Origin: an uncultured Desulfosporosinus sp.
GTDB taxonomy: Bacteria > Bacillota > Desulfitobacteriia > Desulfitobacteriales > Desulfitobacteriaceae
Assembly (NCBI GenBank): GCA_927405585.1
Contig: CAKMJS010000016.1
Coordinates: 1-59,030 of the forward strand
Length of the DNA stretch: 59,030 nucleotides
Direction of reading: 5' to 3'
Shown here: positions 27,533 to 36,262 of the stretch, piece by piece
Layout of the letters: every line of letters begins with the position of its first letter
Numbering within the stretch: the stretch's first letter is position 1
The notes under the pieces: generated by a model
The model's database searches: none
Told to the model about the DNA's origin: nothing
What the model saw: the letters and a program-made list of their open reading frames with translations, nothing else
Made by a program: the position numbers and the translations under genes

Positions 27533-28748
27533 GCAGCGGTTCAGAAACCCCAATTACAGGAAGACCCCCAAATGCAACTACGCCCATATCGGCTATATCG
27601 CCACCCGCCCCGGCGCCTCCAAAAACGAGGGGATGCGGCACGGGCTGTTCGGCAAGCTTTCCCCCGGCGAGTTGGTGGAGTTTCAGACCTGGCAGGAGGT
27701 TGCCAGAGAGGTTCGGGAGCTGTCATATAAAAAAGTCAACATCTTCCGCAGCATTATTTCCTTTGCTCCCAAAACTGCCGCGGAATTGGGGCTGAACGAC
27801 CACAAGGCATGGGAGCAGTACATCGAGCGGCATATCCAAACCCTGGCGCAGAAAAACGGCATCAGCGTAAAAAACCTGTCCTGGGTATGCGCCCACCACA
27901 ATGAGCGCAGCCATCCGCATAGCCACGTCGTCTTTTGGGACAAAAACCAAAGAGTGATGAAAAACTACGTCCACCCCAAAATCCCCGACAGCATCCGCAT
28001 ACAGCTCATCAAGGAAACCTTTGCGGATAAGATCGAGCAGTATTGTAGGGCGAAGGACAAAGCCAAAGGCGACATCAAGGCCGTCACCGATGAATTGGTA
28101 TCTGAATTTGATGAGTACGTTAGGGCGGCCCATCCGAAGGAATACAAACGGTTAAAGGAGCTGGTGGGACGGATTGACGCGGACGAGTTGGGCGCGGCAT
28201 CCCTGGACGGCATCCTCGGAGACGCAGATTTATCCCCGCTGATTGTCAAACTGATCGACCTGAAAGATAATATGCCGAAGAAAGGCCGCCTGTATTACAA
28301 GCTACTGCCCGAAGAAGTCAAAGCCGAGGTGGACGCCTTTGTTGACCAACTGAAAAACGGCAACGAGTATATCCGCAGCCTGATCGACGATTACGCGGAC
28401 AGCAAGTGCGCCATGGCAATGCTCTACAACACCGACCCTGAGAATACGGAAAAACACCGGCAAAAAGCAGTCAAGGAAGCGGAAAAGCTGATTGCCAACA
28501 AGCTGCTGGGTGTGATTAAAGCCATGCTGAACAAGGAACGTGAATTGTCCCATATGGAGCACACTGAGGCCAGGAAGCATTACTATACTGAGCAGATGAT
28601 CTGTGAAATCCTGATGATGCTGGAACAGAACATCGTAAGCCTTGATATGGAATATGACGACAAGCAGAAAGCCATGAGTACCGAGCTTTCAAAAGCGGCA
28701 AAAAAGGAATGGTACTTGCAGCATAAGGACAGGGGCCTGGAACGGTAA
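27513..28748 (+). CDS. Conjugative relaxase (MobP-type, MobP3-like)
   Basis: 411 residues from an ATG after AAAGGAGG. The metal-binding triple-His motif is CAHHNERSHPHSHVVFWD (H134, H136, H138). The N-terminal region CNYAHIGYIATRPG contains the candidate catalytic Tyr. The rest is a long helical domain. It should nick oriT and lead the strand to VirD4. The gene is intact; it ends in GLER. Confidence 0.85.
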   Translation: MSILMYKQRFRNPNYRKTPKCNYAHIGYIATRPGASKNEGMRHGLFGKLSPGELVEFQTWQEVAREVRELSYKKVNIFRSIISFAPKTAAELGLNDHKAWEQYIERHIQTLAQKNGISVKNLSWVCAHHNERSHPHSHVVFWDKNQRVMKNYVHPKIPDSIRIQLIKETFADKIEQYCRAKDKAKGDIKAVTDELVSEFDEYVRAAHPKEYKRLKELVGRIDADELGAASLDGILGDADLSPLIVKLIDLKDNMPKKGRLYYKLLPEEVKAEVDAFVDQLKNGNEYIRSLIDDYADSKCAMAMLYNTDPENTEKHRQKAVKEAEKLIANKLLGVIKAMLNKERELSHMEHTEARKHYYTEQMICEILMMLEQNIVSLDMEYDDKQKAMSTELSKAAKKEWYLQHKDRGLER

Positions 28749-28793
28749 CCGTGAAAATCCTGGAAACCTTTTTACAGATAGAGGAGAACGATT

Positions 28794-28895
28794 ATGTTGA
28801 GAAACTTTTGGAGAAAGACTCTGGGTAAAGAAGATGTGCAGAAACCGGAACAATCTGGCTGGGAATTCAATTATGCCATGGACTTTGTACGGTAA
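28794..28895 (+). CDS. 33-residue ICE peptide
   Basis: GAGGAG sits 7 nt before the ATG. The product MLRNFWRKTLGKEDVQKP... has no signal peptide and no known family. The good ribosome site, and its place just after the relaxase, are the only support. Confidence 0.4.
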   Translation: MLRNFWRKTLGKEDVQKPEQSGWEFNYAMDFVR

Positions 28896-28924
28896 ATCTT
28901 TACTGTAAAAACATGGCAATGTAT

Positions 28925-29130
28925 AATAATTGTAAGAATATCTTCTACGCGAAAGAAGGAACTGGTCAAGATGGCGACAAAGCTATCTCATCCGGAGATG
29001 TTCATGTTGATCTGCTGACAACCGGTGCCTTGAGTGAAAGCTTCTTAAAAGAATTTACGGTGAGGAAGAGTTGCTCTATACTGAAGAAGATAGATTAATA
29101 TGGGCTTTGGAAAGTATTCGATTTGATAGA
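28925..29130 (+). pseudogene. Remnant of a nucleotidyltransferase-like gene
   Basis: Two frames together read VHVDLLTTGALSESFLKEF then YGEEELLYTEEDRLIWALES, the pattern of the C-terminal end of MNT-type proteins ('VDLLT...L...F...ILKE...LLY'). One T is missing at the junction and there is no catalytic GSxARG part. A scrap only; low certainty. Confidence 0.35.
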
Positions 29131-29146
29131 AATGGGGGACTCAAAA

Positions 29147-29488
29147 ATGCACACGCCAACAACTATCAATATAATAGTTGCCCTATTGGCAAATAAAGCG
29201 AAAGAAATTGCAAGCGATAAACTTGTTAAAGTTATACTATACGGTTCCTATGCGCGTGGTGATTATGAAGAATGGTCGGACATTGATATCATGGTCCTTG
29301 TCAATGGCGATGATCATACAACTAAACTTTTTGAACAGGAGCTGTGGAAATACTGTAATGATTTAGAACTAAATTATGATGTTGTCCTATCCGTAATAGT
29401 AAAGGACTATAATCATTTCCAAAACTGGAAGAATGTATTACCTTTCTATGCAAACGTGCAAAACGAGGGAGTTGTAGTTAATGACTGA
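29147..29488 (+). CDS. MNT-domain nucleotidyltransferase antitoxin
   Basis: 113 residues from the ATG with a G-rich site upstream. LYGSYARGDYEEWSDIDIMV is the minimal nucleotidyltransferase motif (GS at 33-34, D45, D47). In MNT/HEPN pairs this enzyme adds AMP to the HEPN RNase partner and silences it. It overlaps the HEPN start by 8 nt. It appears intact although its partner is broken. Confidence 0.8.
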   Translation: MHTPTTINIIVALLANKAKEIASDKLVKVILYGSYARGDYEEWSDIDIMVLVNGDDHTTKLFEQELWKYCNDLELNYDVVLSVIVKDYNHFQNWKNVLPFYANVQNEGVVVND

Positions 29489-29929
29489 TTATAGTAAAGA
29501 AGAATTATCACGGTATAGGCTGCAAAAGGCTAAAGAGGATTTAGAAACAGCAAAACATGATTTTAGCGCTGGTCATTTTTTAGCCTGTATAAACAGGGCT
29601 TATAATCCATGTTCCACACCATTCGCGCCTTATTGATTCTCGACGGTATGGATTTTAAGAAACACTCTGCAGTTATTGCAAATTTTCGAAAGGACTATAT
29701 TAAAACCGGTGTTTTTGATTCCACCTACTCCAGCATGATTGGGGATGCCAGCAGGCTCAGAGAGAAAAGCGACTATGATGATTTTATACAAATCAGCCAG
29801 GAAGAAGCAAAAAGCCAGATTGATAACGCGGTAGTTTTTTACAATACCATACAACCTTTCATCATGCAGAAAACAGAGCAAAGAGAGCTAACGACTGATC
29901 AGTCAAATGAAGAAGAACTGGAACGATAA
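29481..29929 (+). pseudogene. HEPN-domain toxin, frameshifted
   Basis: The first frame gives MTDYSKEELSRYRLQKAKED...FLACINRAYN, then a stop. The second frame resumes with MFHTIRALLILDGMDFKKHS to the end. Adding one base near 29607 rebuilds R-x6-H (NRAY..MFH), the catalytic HEPN RNase motif. So the toxin is split by a 1-nt loss. Its end is SNEEELER, an acidic tail like others here. Confidence 0.75.
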
Positions 29930-30146
29930 ATTTTTAGACAATTGAGACAAAAGTGGATGGTCAGTACGTCAACAAAGTTCCTTGGCTCACCATTATGAAC
30001 CGGTGATCATCTTTTATCTTAACGACGATACCCCGATCCTGGCCTTCACCACCACAGAATATGCCCTGGCGTAAAAGCCGGGGTATTTTATTTTTCTAAA
30101 AACCTGAAAAACTGTGAGAGCAATTGCGAAAGGAGTGATACTTGCC

Positions 30147-30332
30147 ATGAAAGAACTGAGCGAACCGCTTTTTAGAGCGTTTGTCAGGAGGGTGCAGAAG
30201 CTGGGTTATACGGACTTAAAAAATATGACCCAAAGGCTTGAAAAGCTTGTTGTTGACATGCAGCTCAAGAATCGGAGCTTGAACAGGAATCCGAAAACGA
30301 ATTGGAGGTGTGACCATGCGCAGCAAGATTGA
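30147..30332 (+). CDS. Small ICE protein with frameshifted tail
   Basis: 61 residues from the ATG: KELSEPLFRAFVRRVQKLGY then TQRLEKLVVDMQ. After this the frame slips. In the neighbouring frame the DNA encodes AQESELEQESENELEV and a stop, the shared acidic tail. The natural protein therefore probably lost one base near 30261. Function unknown. Confidence 0.5.
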   Translation: MKELSEPLFRAFVRRVQKLGYTDLKNMTQRLEKLVVDMQLKNRSLNRNPKTNWRCDHAQQD

Positions 30333-30999
30333 TTTTTACAAGCAGTTTTTTGAGCAGCTTTCCAGGCGGGGCTTTGAGGTGAAGCGTTCCGATTCCTCCG
30401 ACTACCTTGCCGACATCTACTATAAAAAGCAGCTTATTGCCTTTTACACCAAAGCCGACACCATAGAGAAAAATCCCTTTGTAGCGGTCAAGGACAAGGT
30501 TTTGAACCTCATCAACGATACTGCGAGGACCACGGCGGTCAGAGCTGGTATTTGCTCCGAGCGCCCCTTCACCGACGCCAATGAAAAACTCCCCAACGGC
30601 TCCTACAAGCTGGCCGAGTACAACGGCGTGGTGCTGGCCTGCAAATTCCACCATCTGTTTGACTATGTGTTTTCTACATACCGCCTAGGCCCCGAAAACG
30701 ACCAGGCGGTGCAGCGGCAGTTTTTCTACAACAAGGAGGCCGCCACACAGGATTTTGCCGTCCGAAGCAGCTTGGTGGACGAAAAGGCTCTGTTTTCCGA
30801 AACCGAACTGATGGTGCTTCACTCTAACCTGGTAAAGCTGACGCTACTGGACAACAATCTTGCCAATGACGACATGATTTCCGTCGGGCAGATGATTGAC
30901 AAAATCGAGGACATTGTGCCCGAACTCAAAGGCAGGGAGTATGATTTCGACTTTGAAGGCGAATTCCGGCAGGACATGGATGCGGAGATTGGAGGGTGA
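30316..30999 (+). CDS. ICE accessory protein, unknown
   Basis: 227 residues from the ATG 6 nt after GGAGGTG. Alpha/beta, soluble. Motifs KLAEYNGVVLACKFHHLFDYV and LVKLTLLDNNLANDDM. Not recognised. The tail is mildly acidic (DMDAEIGG). It is the first of four closely spaced genes leading into the coupling-protein gene. Confidence 0.65.
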   Translation: MRSKIDFYKQFFEQLSRRGFEVKRSDSSDYLADIYYKKQLIAFYTKADTIEKNPFVAVKDKVLNLINDTARTTAVRAGICSERPFTDANEKLPNGSYKLAEYNGVVLACKFHHLFDYVFSTYRLGPENDQAVQRQFFYNKEAATQDFAVRSSLVDEKALFSETELMVLHSNLVKLTLLDNNLANDDMISVGQMIDKIEDIVPELKGREYDFDFEGEFRQDMDAEIGG

Positions 31000-31002
31000 A
31001 GC

Positions 31003-31302
31003 ATGGGCAGCAAAAGAAACCAGACCATTGCTATAGCGCGGTTTTTGGCCTATAAGAACGACTTGAACAAACGGCTGTGGAATATGACGGACGAACAGTA
31101 CTTGAAAAAGCCCATCGGTCTCGAGGTTGGGCAGTATGTGGAGGATCTGCTGAAATACTGCCCCGAAAGTACGGTGGATACGGTGTTAAAGCATCAGGAC
31201 GATTTGATTTTGCGGCTGGGCGAGGATTATCTGAGCATTGTCGCCTTTATGCCGTATGCGGAGGGAGGCGGAATCCATGCCGGAAAGCAGGCCCAACGCT
31301 AA
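31003..31302 (+). CDS. Small ICE protein, unknown
   Basis: 99 residues, ATG after GGAGGGTG. Helical, with KPIGLEVGQYVEDLLKYCP. Its 3' end overlaps the next gene by 26 nt. No domain recognised. Confidence 0.6.
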   Translation: MGSKRNQTIAIARFLAYKNDLNKRLWNMTDEQYLKKPIGLEVGQYVEDLLKYCPESTVDTVLKHQDDLILRLGEDYLSIVAFMPYAEGGGIHAGKQAQR

Positions 31303-31633
31303 CCTATGGGGCAATATCATCACCTGTGGTGAAATAGCTTTTGGCATCTATGAGATTGTGGGCGATAAAAACAAGGGCATTATGATGTCAAAGGCGGATG
31401 CCGAAAAAATACTGCCCGAAGCAGTTGTCGCCAGAGGTGAGCCGGAGGGCGAAAACCTCTGCTTTACCGATGAACTTTCCACTTCCCTGGTGGGAGACGA
31501 GCTGGTCCGGCAGGGACTGGTCACCGACCCGGAGTTTATTGCAAGGCAGGAAGCCCTGAAGCAGCTTGATGACGCGGAATACGATACGGGTTTTGAAACC
31601 TTCAACGAGATCGAATTTGAACTGGAACTGTGA
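31277..31633 (+). CDS. ICE protein with acidic tail, unknown
   Basis: 118 residues from the ATG after GGAGGCGG. The start WGNIITCGEIAFGIYEIVGDK suggests a beta-rich domain. The end is NEIEFELEL, the clearest example of the recurrent acidic C-terminus. Ten nt separate it from the coupling-protein gene. Confidence 0.6.
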   Translation: MPESRPNANLWGNIITCGEIAFGIYEIVGDKNKGIMMSKADAEKILPEAVVARGEPEGENLCFTDELSTSLVGDELVRQGLVTDPEFIARQEALKQLDDAEYDTGFETFNEIEFELEL

Positions 31634-31642
31634 GATGACGCT

Positions 31643-32143
31643 ATGAAAACAAGACCCAAACTGATGATATGCGCCCTGATATTTTTGACCGGCGGTTTTG
31701 TCAATCTCTTTTTCTCAACCGCCCTTCATGGGCTGCTGTCAAGGCAGATGACGGTATTGAAGCTGCTGCCCATCGGTGAATGCCTTGCCAGTCTTTTTTC
31801 AAGCAAACAGCATCTTCTTCTTTATCTTTGCGTGCAGGGCTTCATGCTGATTCTGGCGGTGATGTACTTTCTCACCAACCTGCGGCCCTATCAGTCGGAT
31901 TTGACGGAAATTACCCCGGATATCAAAACACCCGTTGCGGTGGGACAGTACCAACACGGTTCGGCAAGATGGCTTAAAGACGCCGAAAAGGACAAAGCCT
32001 TTGCAAGCTTTGCCTTAAATCCCCACAACAAGGTTATCAAGGCGCTTATCAAGGGCGGCTATGATAATATAGACTTTCTGAAAAACAAGAAGGACAAGGA
32101 AAAGGAGGTTGAGGACGATAGTTCATCCCAAGACAATCCCTAA
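31643..32143 (+). CDS. virD4: VirD4-type coupling protein, N-terminal membrane part
   Basis: 166 residues with two transmembrane helices (~7-30 and ~55-75), then LRPYQSDLTEITPDIKTPVAVGQ and YQHGSARWLKD, the usual N-terminal region of Clostridia-type VirD4 proteins that normally continues straight into the ATPase domain. Here it stops at DSSSQDNP and the ATPase continues in another frame. Probably one gene broken by a frameshift. Confidence 0.8.
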   Translation: MKTRPKLMICALIFLTGGFVNLFFSTALHGLLSRQMTVLKLLPIGECLASLFSSKQHLLLYLCVQGFMLILAVMYFLTNLRPYQSDLTEITPDIKTPVAVGQYQHGSARWLKDAEKDKAFASFALNPHNKVIKALIKGGYDNIDFLKNKKDKEKEVEDDSSSQDNP

Positions 32144-33698
32144 ACCAAAACCGGAACCCATTGAAAACGCCGCCTTTGCTTTACGCGAGGGCGGCGTTGT
32201 GATTGGCATGAAAAAGGAGGGCGATAACGAGCACATCTATTATGTGGGCGAGGACAGCCATCTGCTGTGTATCGGCGCCACCCGCAGCGGCAAGACCCGC
32301 AACCTGGTGGTGCAGTCCATCTGCACCCTGGGATTGGCCGGGGAATCCATCGTGGTCAGTGACCCGAAAGCGGAGTTGTACGACTACACCGCGGAATTTC
32401 TCGAAAAACTCGGCTACCGGGTGCTGGTGCTGGATTTTAAAACTCCCGCCAAAAGTATGCGCTACAACCTGTTGCAGCCTATTATCAATGCGGTCAACCA
32501 TGACGACACCGACAGGGCGGAAATGCTGGCCTGGGATCTGACCAACAACTTTGTCGGCAAGCCGGAAGGCGAAAAAATCTGGACAAACGGCGAATGCTCC
32601 ATCATTGCCGCTGCCATCCTCTGCGTGGTGTGCGATAACAAACGCCGGCCCGATTACCAGAACCTCACCAATGTCTACTGGTTTATCGCCGAAATGGTGA
32701 AGATGATCGGAAACAAAATGCCCCTCTTAGAGTACGTCAAAAAACTTCCACCCTCACATCCCGCCAAGGCGCTGCTTTCCATTTCCGATGTAGCGCCGTC
32801 AAGGACAAGGGGCAGCTTCTACACCTCCGCTTTGACAACCCTCAGATTGTTCACTTCAAGGTCCATCTATTCCATCACCCATACCAGCGACTTTGAATTG
32901 CAGGACATCGGGCAGGAAAAGCAGACATTGTTCATCATATTGCCGGACGAAAAGACCACCTTTTATCCTGTAGCCTCCCTCATCGTGTCGCAGCAGTATG
33001 AGCTTTTGGCGAATCTGGCAGATACAAGAGGTGGACGGCTCAAGCAGCGGGTCAACTTCATGCTGGACGAATTCGGAAATTTCACCACCATAAGTGATTT
33101 TGCGAACAAACTCACAGTCGGCGGTGGGCGCGGGATGCGGTTCAACCTGTTTATTCAGTCCTTCTCCCAACTGAAAGAAAAGTACGATGAGAACATCTCG
33201 GATACCATCAAGGCCAACTGCCAGACCTGGGTTTATCTACAGGCTGATGACCTGGACACCCTGCGGGAGATCAGCGAAAAGCTAGGCACTTACACCGTTT
33301 CCAGCTATCAGCTATCGGCCAATCACGCGAAGTACACCACCCCGTCAAGCTCCCACAGCATCAGCTTGATTGAACGCAAGCTTTTAAATGTGGACGAAGT
33401 GCGGCGGGTTTCCCGTCCCTACCAGATCGTCACGTCCCGGACCCATCCCGCCATCATGTTTTCTCCCGACCTGTCGGAGTGGTATTTTAACAAAATGCTG
33501 GGCCTGGGGGATAAGGAGCATAACCGGAAACTGCGGGTGGAACGGGAGCAGAAACGCCCGGTCATCACCGACGTGGGCAAGGAAATCGCCCTGTGGAATA
33601 TCTGGGTCTACTACCAGAAGGACATCCTGCGCAAGCTCCAGCAAAAGGCCGCGGAGGGTAAAGGCCAATCAGTGGCCAGAGAAGCGGATATGGATTGA
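32109..33698 (+). CDS. virD4: VirD4/TraG coupling ATPase domain
   Basis: Up to 529 residues. Walker A GATRSGKT (56-63), Walker B region RVNFMLDEFGNF, and FILPDEKTTFYPVASL. It brings the relaxase-DNA complex to the transfer channel. The only upstream start, TTG 32109, directly abuts AAGGAGG, too close for initiation. This supports a frameshift that split a single coupling protein; a GTG or ATG near 32196-32208 would trim the N-terminus. Confidence 0.8.
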   Translation: MRTIVHPKTIPKPKPEPIENAAFALREGGVVIGMKKEGDNEHIYYVGEDSHLLCIGATRSGKTRNLVVQSICTLGLAGESIVVSDPKAELYDYTAEFLEKLGYRVLVLDFKTPAKSMRYNLLQPIINAVNHDDTDRAEMLAWDLTNNFVGKPEGEKIWTNGECSIIAAAILCVVCDNKRRPDYQNLTNVYWFIAEMVKMIGNKMPLLEYVKKLPPSHPAKALLSISDVAPSRTRGSFYTSALTTLRLFTSRSIYSITHTSDFELQDIGQEKQTLFIILPDEKTTFYPVASLIVSQQYELLANLADTRGGRLKQRVNFMLDEFGNFTTISDFANKLTVGGGRGMRFNLFIQSFSQLKEKYDENISDTIKANCQTWVYLQADDLDTLREISEKLGTYTVSSYQLSANHAKYTTPSSSHSISLIERKLLNVDEVRRVSRPYQIVTSRTHPAIMFSPDLSEWYFNKMLGLGDKEHNRKLRVEREQKRPVITDVGKEIALWNIWVYYQKDILRKLQQKAAEGKGQSVAREADMD

Positions 33699-33713
33699 GG
33701 AAAGGAGGATTTT

Positions 33714-34073
33714 ATGAAACCGAAAAGCGCAACCAAAAAGGCCGCAAGGCTTTTAAAGAAAGTCCGGGCCTCCGCTGTCGTTTTAGCGGCAACGGCAATG
33801 ATGGCGGTGCCGGCTTACGCCGCTGACGGCGTTCAGGGCAGCAAGATTGTCACGGGGACGGAAAAGCTGATCGGCGATGTCACCACCTGGCTGATGGTGC
33901 TGGCTCCAGTGGTGGCGGGCCTACTAATCATCTATTTCTTCATCCGCCGCAGCGCCGCCGACGAGATGGACACGAAAAAGTGGAACAACCGTATTGTGGT
34001 TGCCATTGTGTCCTGTATCGGTGCCGTACTCGGCTCGGCCACCCTGAACCTGATTATCGGTTACTACAAGTAG
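33714..34073 (+). CDS. VirB2-like small membrane protein of the conjugation apparatus
   Basis: 119 residues with a basic leader and hydrophobic stretch ending AVPAYAADG (signal peptidase I-type site near residue 40). Two membrane helices follow (TTWLMVLAPVVAGLLIIYFF and IVVAIVSCIGAVLGSATLNL). This is the VirB2/pilin layout. AAAGGAGG precedes the ATG. Confidence 0.7.
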   Translation: MKPKSATKKAARLLKKVRASAVVLAATAMMAVPAYAADGVQGSKIVTGTEKLIGDVTTWLMVLAPVVAGLLIIYFFIRRSAADEMDTKKWNNRIVVAIVSCIGAVLGSATLNLIIGYYK

Positions 34074-34090
34074 CCTAGGCAGAAATATGA

Positions 34091-34120
34091 AAAAGCAGTG
34101 TTTTCGTACACTGCTTTTAT
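34091..34120 (+). terminator. Intra-operon hairpin
   Basis: AAAAGCAGTG / CACTGCTTTT, a 10-bp stem ending in Ts between the VirB2-like and Maff2-like genes. It may lower downstream expression or protect the upstream mRNA end. Confidence 0.6.
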
Positions 34121-34146
34121 CAAACATATTGAAGGAGGATTTTTCT

Positions 34147-34377
34147 ATGCAAAACCTTATTAATAAGGTACAGGTAAAAACGGCGGTGGCTCTTGTCAGG
34201 GCGAAGGCCGCCCTTTCCAACCGGAGCGGCCAGGGAGCCCTTGACACGGCTATCCAAGTTTTAATTTCGATTGTCTTGGGAGCCCTTATCCTTGGCGGCC
34301 TGTATCTCATTTTAAATGCTACGGTGCTGCCCACCATCACGGACCGCATCAAGGATATGTTTAACTATCATGGATGA
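34147..34377 (+). CDS. Maff2/DUF6133-like small membrane protein, possible pseudopilin
   Basis: 76 residues. A basic 30-residue leader ends RSGQG, then ALDTAIQVLISIVLGALILGG, a single hydrophobic helix. The G30/A31 junction and the Asp two residues on resemble a type IV prepilin cleavage site. RSGKG-YID in the pseudopilin gene at 41660 is alike. The A24 prepilin peptidase of the same operon could process both (inference). GAAGGAGG precedes the ATG. Confidence 0.65.
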   Translation: MQNLINKVQVKTAVALVRAKAALSNRSGQGALDTAIQVLISIVLGALILGGLYLILNATVLPTITDRIKDMFNYHG

Positions 34378-34456
34378 TTACCAGCAGTAGAATTATTGTA
34401 TCTGATCGCAGGGGCACGTTGCTCCTGCTTATTTTATTTTACGGAGGATTTTGAAA

Positions 34457-34756
34457 ATGAAGATTAAAGCTGAAATCAGGAACATTTTTCAGGACAGCGG
34501 CAAGCTGAAAGCCGTATCCAACCTTGTGATCGAGGACTGCTTCGTCGTGAAAAACGTGCGGGTGATCGATGGCAAAAACGGCCTGTTTGTGTCCCTGCCG
34601 AGCCGTCAAAATGCCGACGGCAAATATTCCGACATCTGCTTCCCCATCCGGTCCGAGGTGCGAGAGCAAATCGAAAAAGAGGTACTGGACGCCTACCATG
34701 AGGCACTTGCAAAGGGCGAACAGGCTGGGGACGGAACGGACAGCGACGCTTCGTAA
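34457..34756 (+). CDS. spoVG: SpoVG-family protein
   Basis: 99 residues. KIKAEIRNIF, KAVSNLVIEDCFVVKNVRVID, GLFVSLPSRQNADGKYSDICFPI and a C-terminal helix match SpoVG, an RNA/DNA-binding regulator of septation and gene expression. ICE copies with this placement among transfer genes are common; what it controls here is not known. Confidence 0.85.
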   Translation: MKIKAEIRNIFQDSGKLKAVSNLVIEDCFVVKNVRVIDGKNGLFVSLPSRQNADGKYSDICFPIRSEVREQIEKEVLDAYHEALAKGEQAGDGTDSDAS

Positions 34757-34825
34757 AGTAAAATCCTAGAGGGGAGTGCTGCGCTATGCTGTGCGGTATT
34801 CCCCCGAAAGGGAGGGGAAACCAAT

Positions 34826-35659
34826 TTGGAAGTGCTCCTGGTATTGCTTATCGTCGCGCTGTTAAACGGAGCTATTGCCTATATTAACGACCTTTTGACC
34901 GGGATTGTGCCCATGACCCTGTATGCGGAGCAGTACATGACCACCTTGTCCGGCTCCAATATCGCGGATACGCTTTTTAACATCCTGTTCGGCTTCGGCG
35001 TGTCTCTCATCGTATTGAAGTTTCTTAAAAAAGGCTTTGAAACCTATATACTTTGGAGCGACGGAGACGCGGACGAAGAACCCCTTTCTTTGCTGACCAA
35101 CTTTTTTAAGGCGCTGGCGGTGGCCGTCTGCTTTCCCACTCTGTATCAGTGGATGGCAGACATTGTGGAGGATATGACCAACCAACTGCTGACCGCCATC
35201 GGGGTAACAACGAATTACGGCTGGCAGGCATGGGTGAATGGTATTTCCTCCATGGGGCTTGTGACAGCCATCTTCGGGCTGATTTTTATCATCTGCTATT
35301 TCATGCTGTACTTCCAGTTTCTCATGCGGGGCCTTGAAATCTTTATCCTGCGGGTGGGCGTTCCCCTTGCCTGCGTGGGACTCCTGGACAACGACAAAGG
35401 CGTTTTCAAGGCGTATCTCAACAAGTTTTTCCAGTCCATGCTGGCCGTGGTGGTGCAGATTGTCCTCGCTAAGCTCGGCGTGGGGCTGATGCTCAACATG
35501 CACGTCTTTTGGGGCCTGGCCTGCATGATGCTTGCCATCCGGACGCCGCGCTTCTTGCAGGACTTCCTCATTACGACGGGCGGCGGTGGTGGCGGGGTTA
35601 TCAACAATGTGTACCATTCCGTGAGGCTGGTCGGTATGGCGCAAAAATTAGCAAAGTAA
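34826..35659 (+). CDS. VirB6/TrbL-like polytopic conjugation protein
   Basis: 277 residues from a TTG after GGGAGGGG. Several membrane segments (near 1-20, 40-65, 135-170, 180-200, 205-235) and a C-terminal Gly run. The pattern is that of the VirB6-like channel component in Firmicutes ICEs. A short frame (34786-34887) overlaps its start and could be a translational leader. Confidence 0.7.
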   Translation: MEVLLVLLIVALLNGAIAYINDLLTGIVPMTLYAEQYMTTLSGSNIADTLFNILFGFGVSLIVLKFLKKGFETYILWSDGDADEEPLSLLTNFFKALAVAVCFPTLYQWMADIVEDMTNQLLTAIGVTTNYGWQAWVNGISSMGLVTAIFGLIFIICYFMLYFQFLMRGLEIFILRVGVPLACVGLLDNDKGVFKAYLNKFFQSMLAVVVQIVLAKLGVGLMLNMHVFWGLACMMLAIRTPRFLQDFLITTGGGGGGVINNVYHSVRLVGMAQKLAK

Positions 35660-35684
35660 AGGCGGTGGATGGATATTGGTCACT

Positions 35685-35888
35685 ATGGACGACATTTCCA
35701 AGGCGATTATCATCCTTGTCCGCCTGGGTGCCGTCGCAAGGTTTATTTACTGCATGATCAGGCTCTCCGGTGCAGAGGAAGAACAGACGCAGTATACGAA
35801 GCGGGCGAAGAATACCGTCATTTTCTATGTGCTGGCAGAGTGTATCTGGCAGATTAAGGACCTGGTGCTGTATTACTATACCCCATGA
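35685..35888 (+). CDS. Small membrane protein of the transfer operon
   Basis: 67 residues with one or two hydrophobic segments (AIIILVRLGAVARFIYCMI and NTVIFYVLAECIW). It lies between the VirB6-like and PrgI genes. Conserved position, function unknown. Confidence 0.6.
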   Translation: MDDISKAIIILVRLGAVARFIYCMIRLSGAEEEQTQYTKRAKNTVIFYVLAECIWQIKDLVLYYYTP

Positions 35889-35940
35889 CGCATTATGTAA
35901 CGCAACGGCATAATGACGATTATTGGAAAAGGAGGGTTTT

Positions 35941-36261
35941 ATGGAGGATGAAAAGCTGTATATCCCTATGGGGGTAAAGGCTGAAGCCGAGCTTTTCCCC
36001 GGTTTTGGAAAAAGGCAGCTCCTGCAATCGGTGATTGGTTCGCTGGGCGCGGGAGTTGTTTCTGCTTTTGTATGGCTGCTTTCGCAAAGCGTCACCTTCA
36101 CTGTCATCGGCGTGCTGGCCGGAATTGTCGGCTCCGTGATGATGACCACCAAGGACCAGACCAATCTATCGGTGGTGGATCAGGTGCAGAATATGACCCG
36201 GTTTGCGAAAAGTCAGAAAACATATCCGTACCGTTACGGGGATGAATGGAGGTTGAGATGA
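35941..36261 (+). CDS. prgI: PrgI-family conjugation protein
   Basis: 106 residues. A cytosolic N-terminus (LYIPMGVKAEAELFPGFGKR), two membrane helices (~30-70) and a basic C-terminus characterise PrgI/VirB3-like proteins, which normally sit directly before VirB4. Here a ten-gene pilus block separates them. AAAGGAGG precedes the ATG. Confidence 0.8.
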   Translation: MEDEKLYIPMGVKAEAELFPGFGKRQLLQSVIGSLGAGVVSAFVWLLSQSVTFTVIGVLAGIVGSVMMTTKDQTNLSVVDQVQNMTRFAKSQKTYPYRYGDEWRLR

Positions 36262-36262
36262 T

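Noticed and set aside
34786-34887. 33-residue peptide before the VirB6-like gene
   Set aside because: It overlaps the next gene out of frame and has only a moderate ribosome site; kept as a remark, not as a gene.
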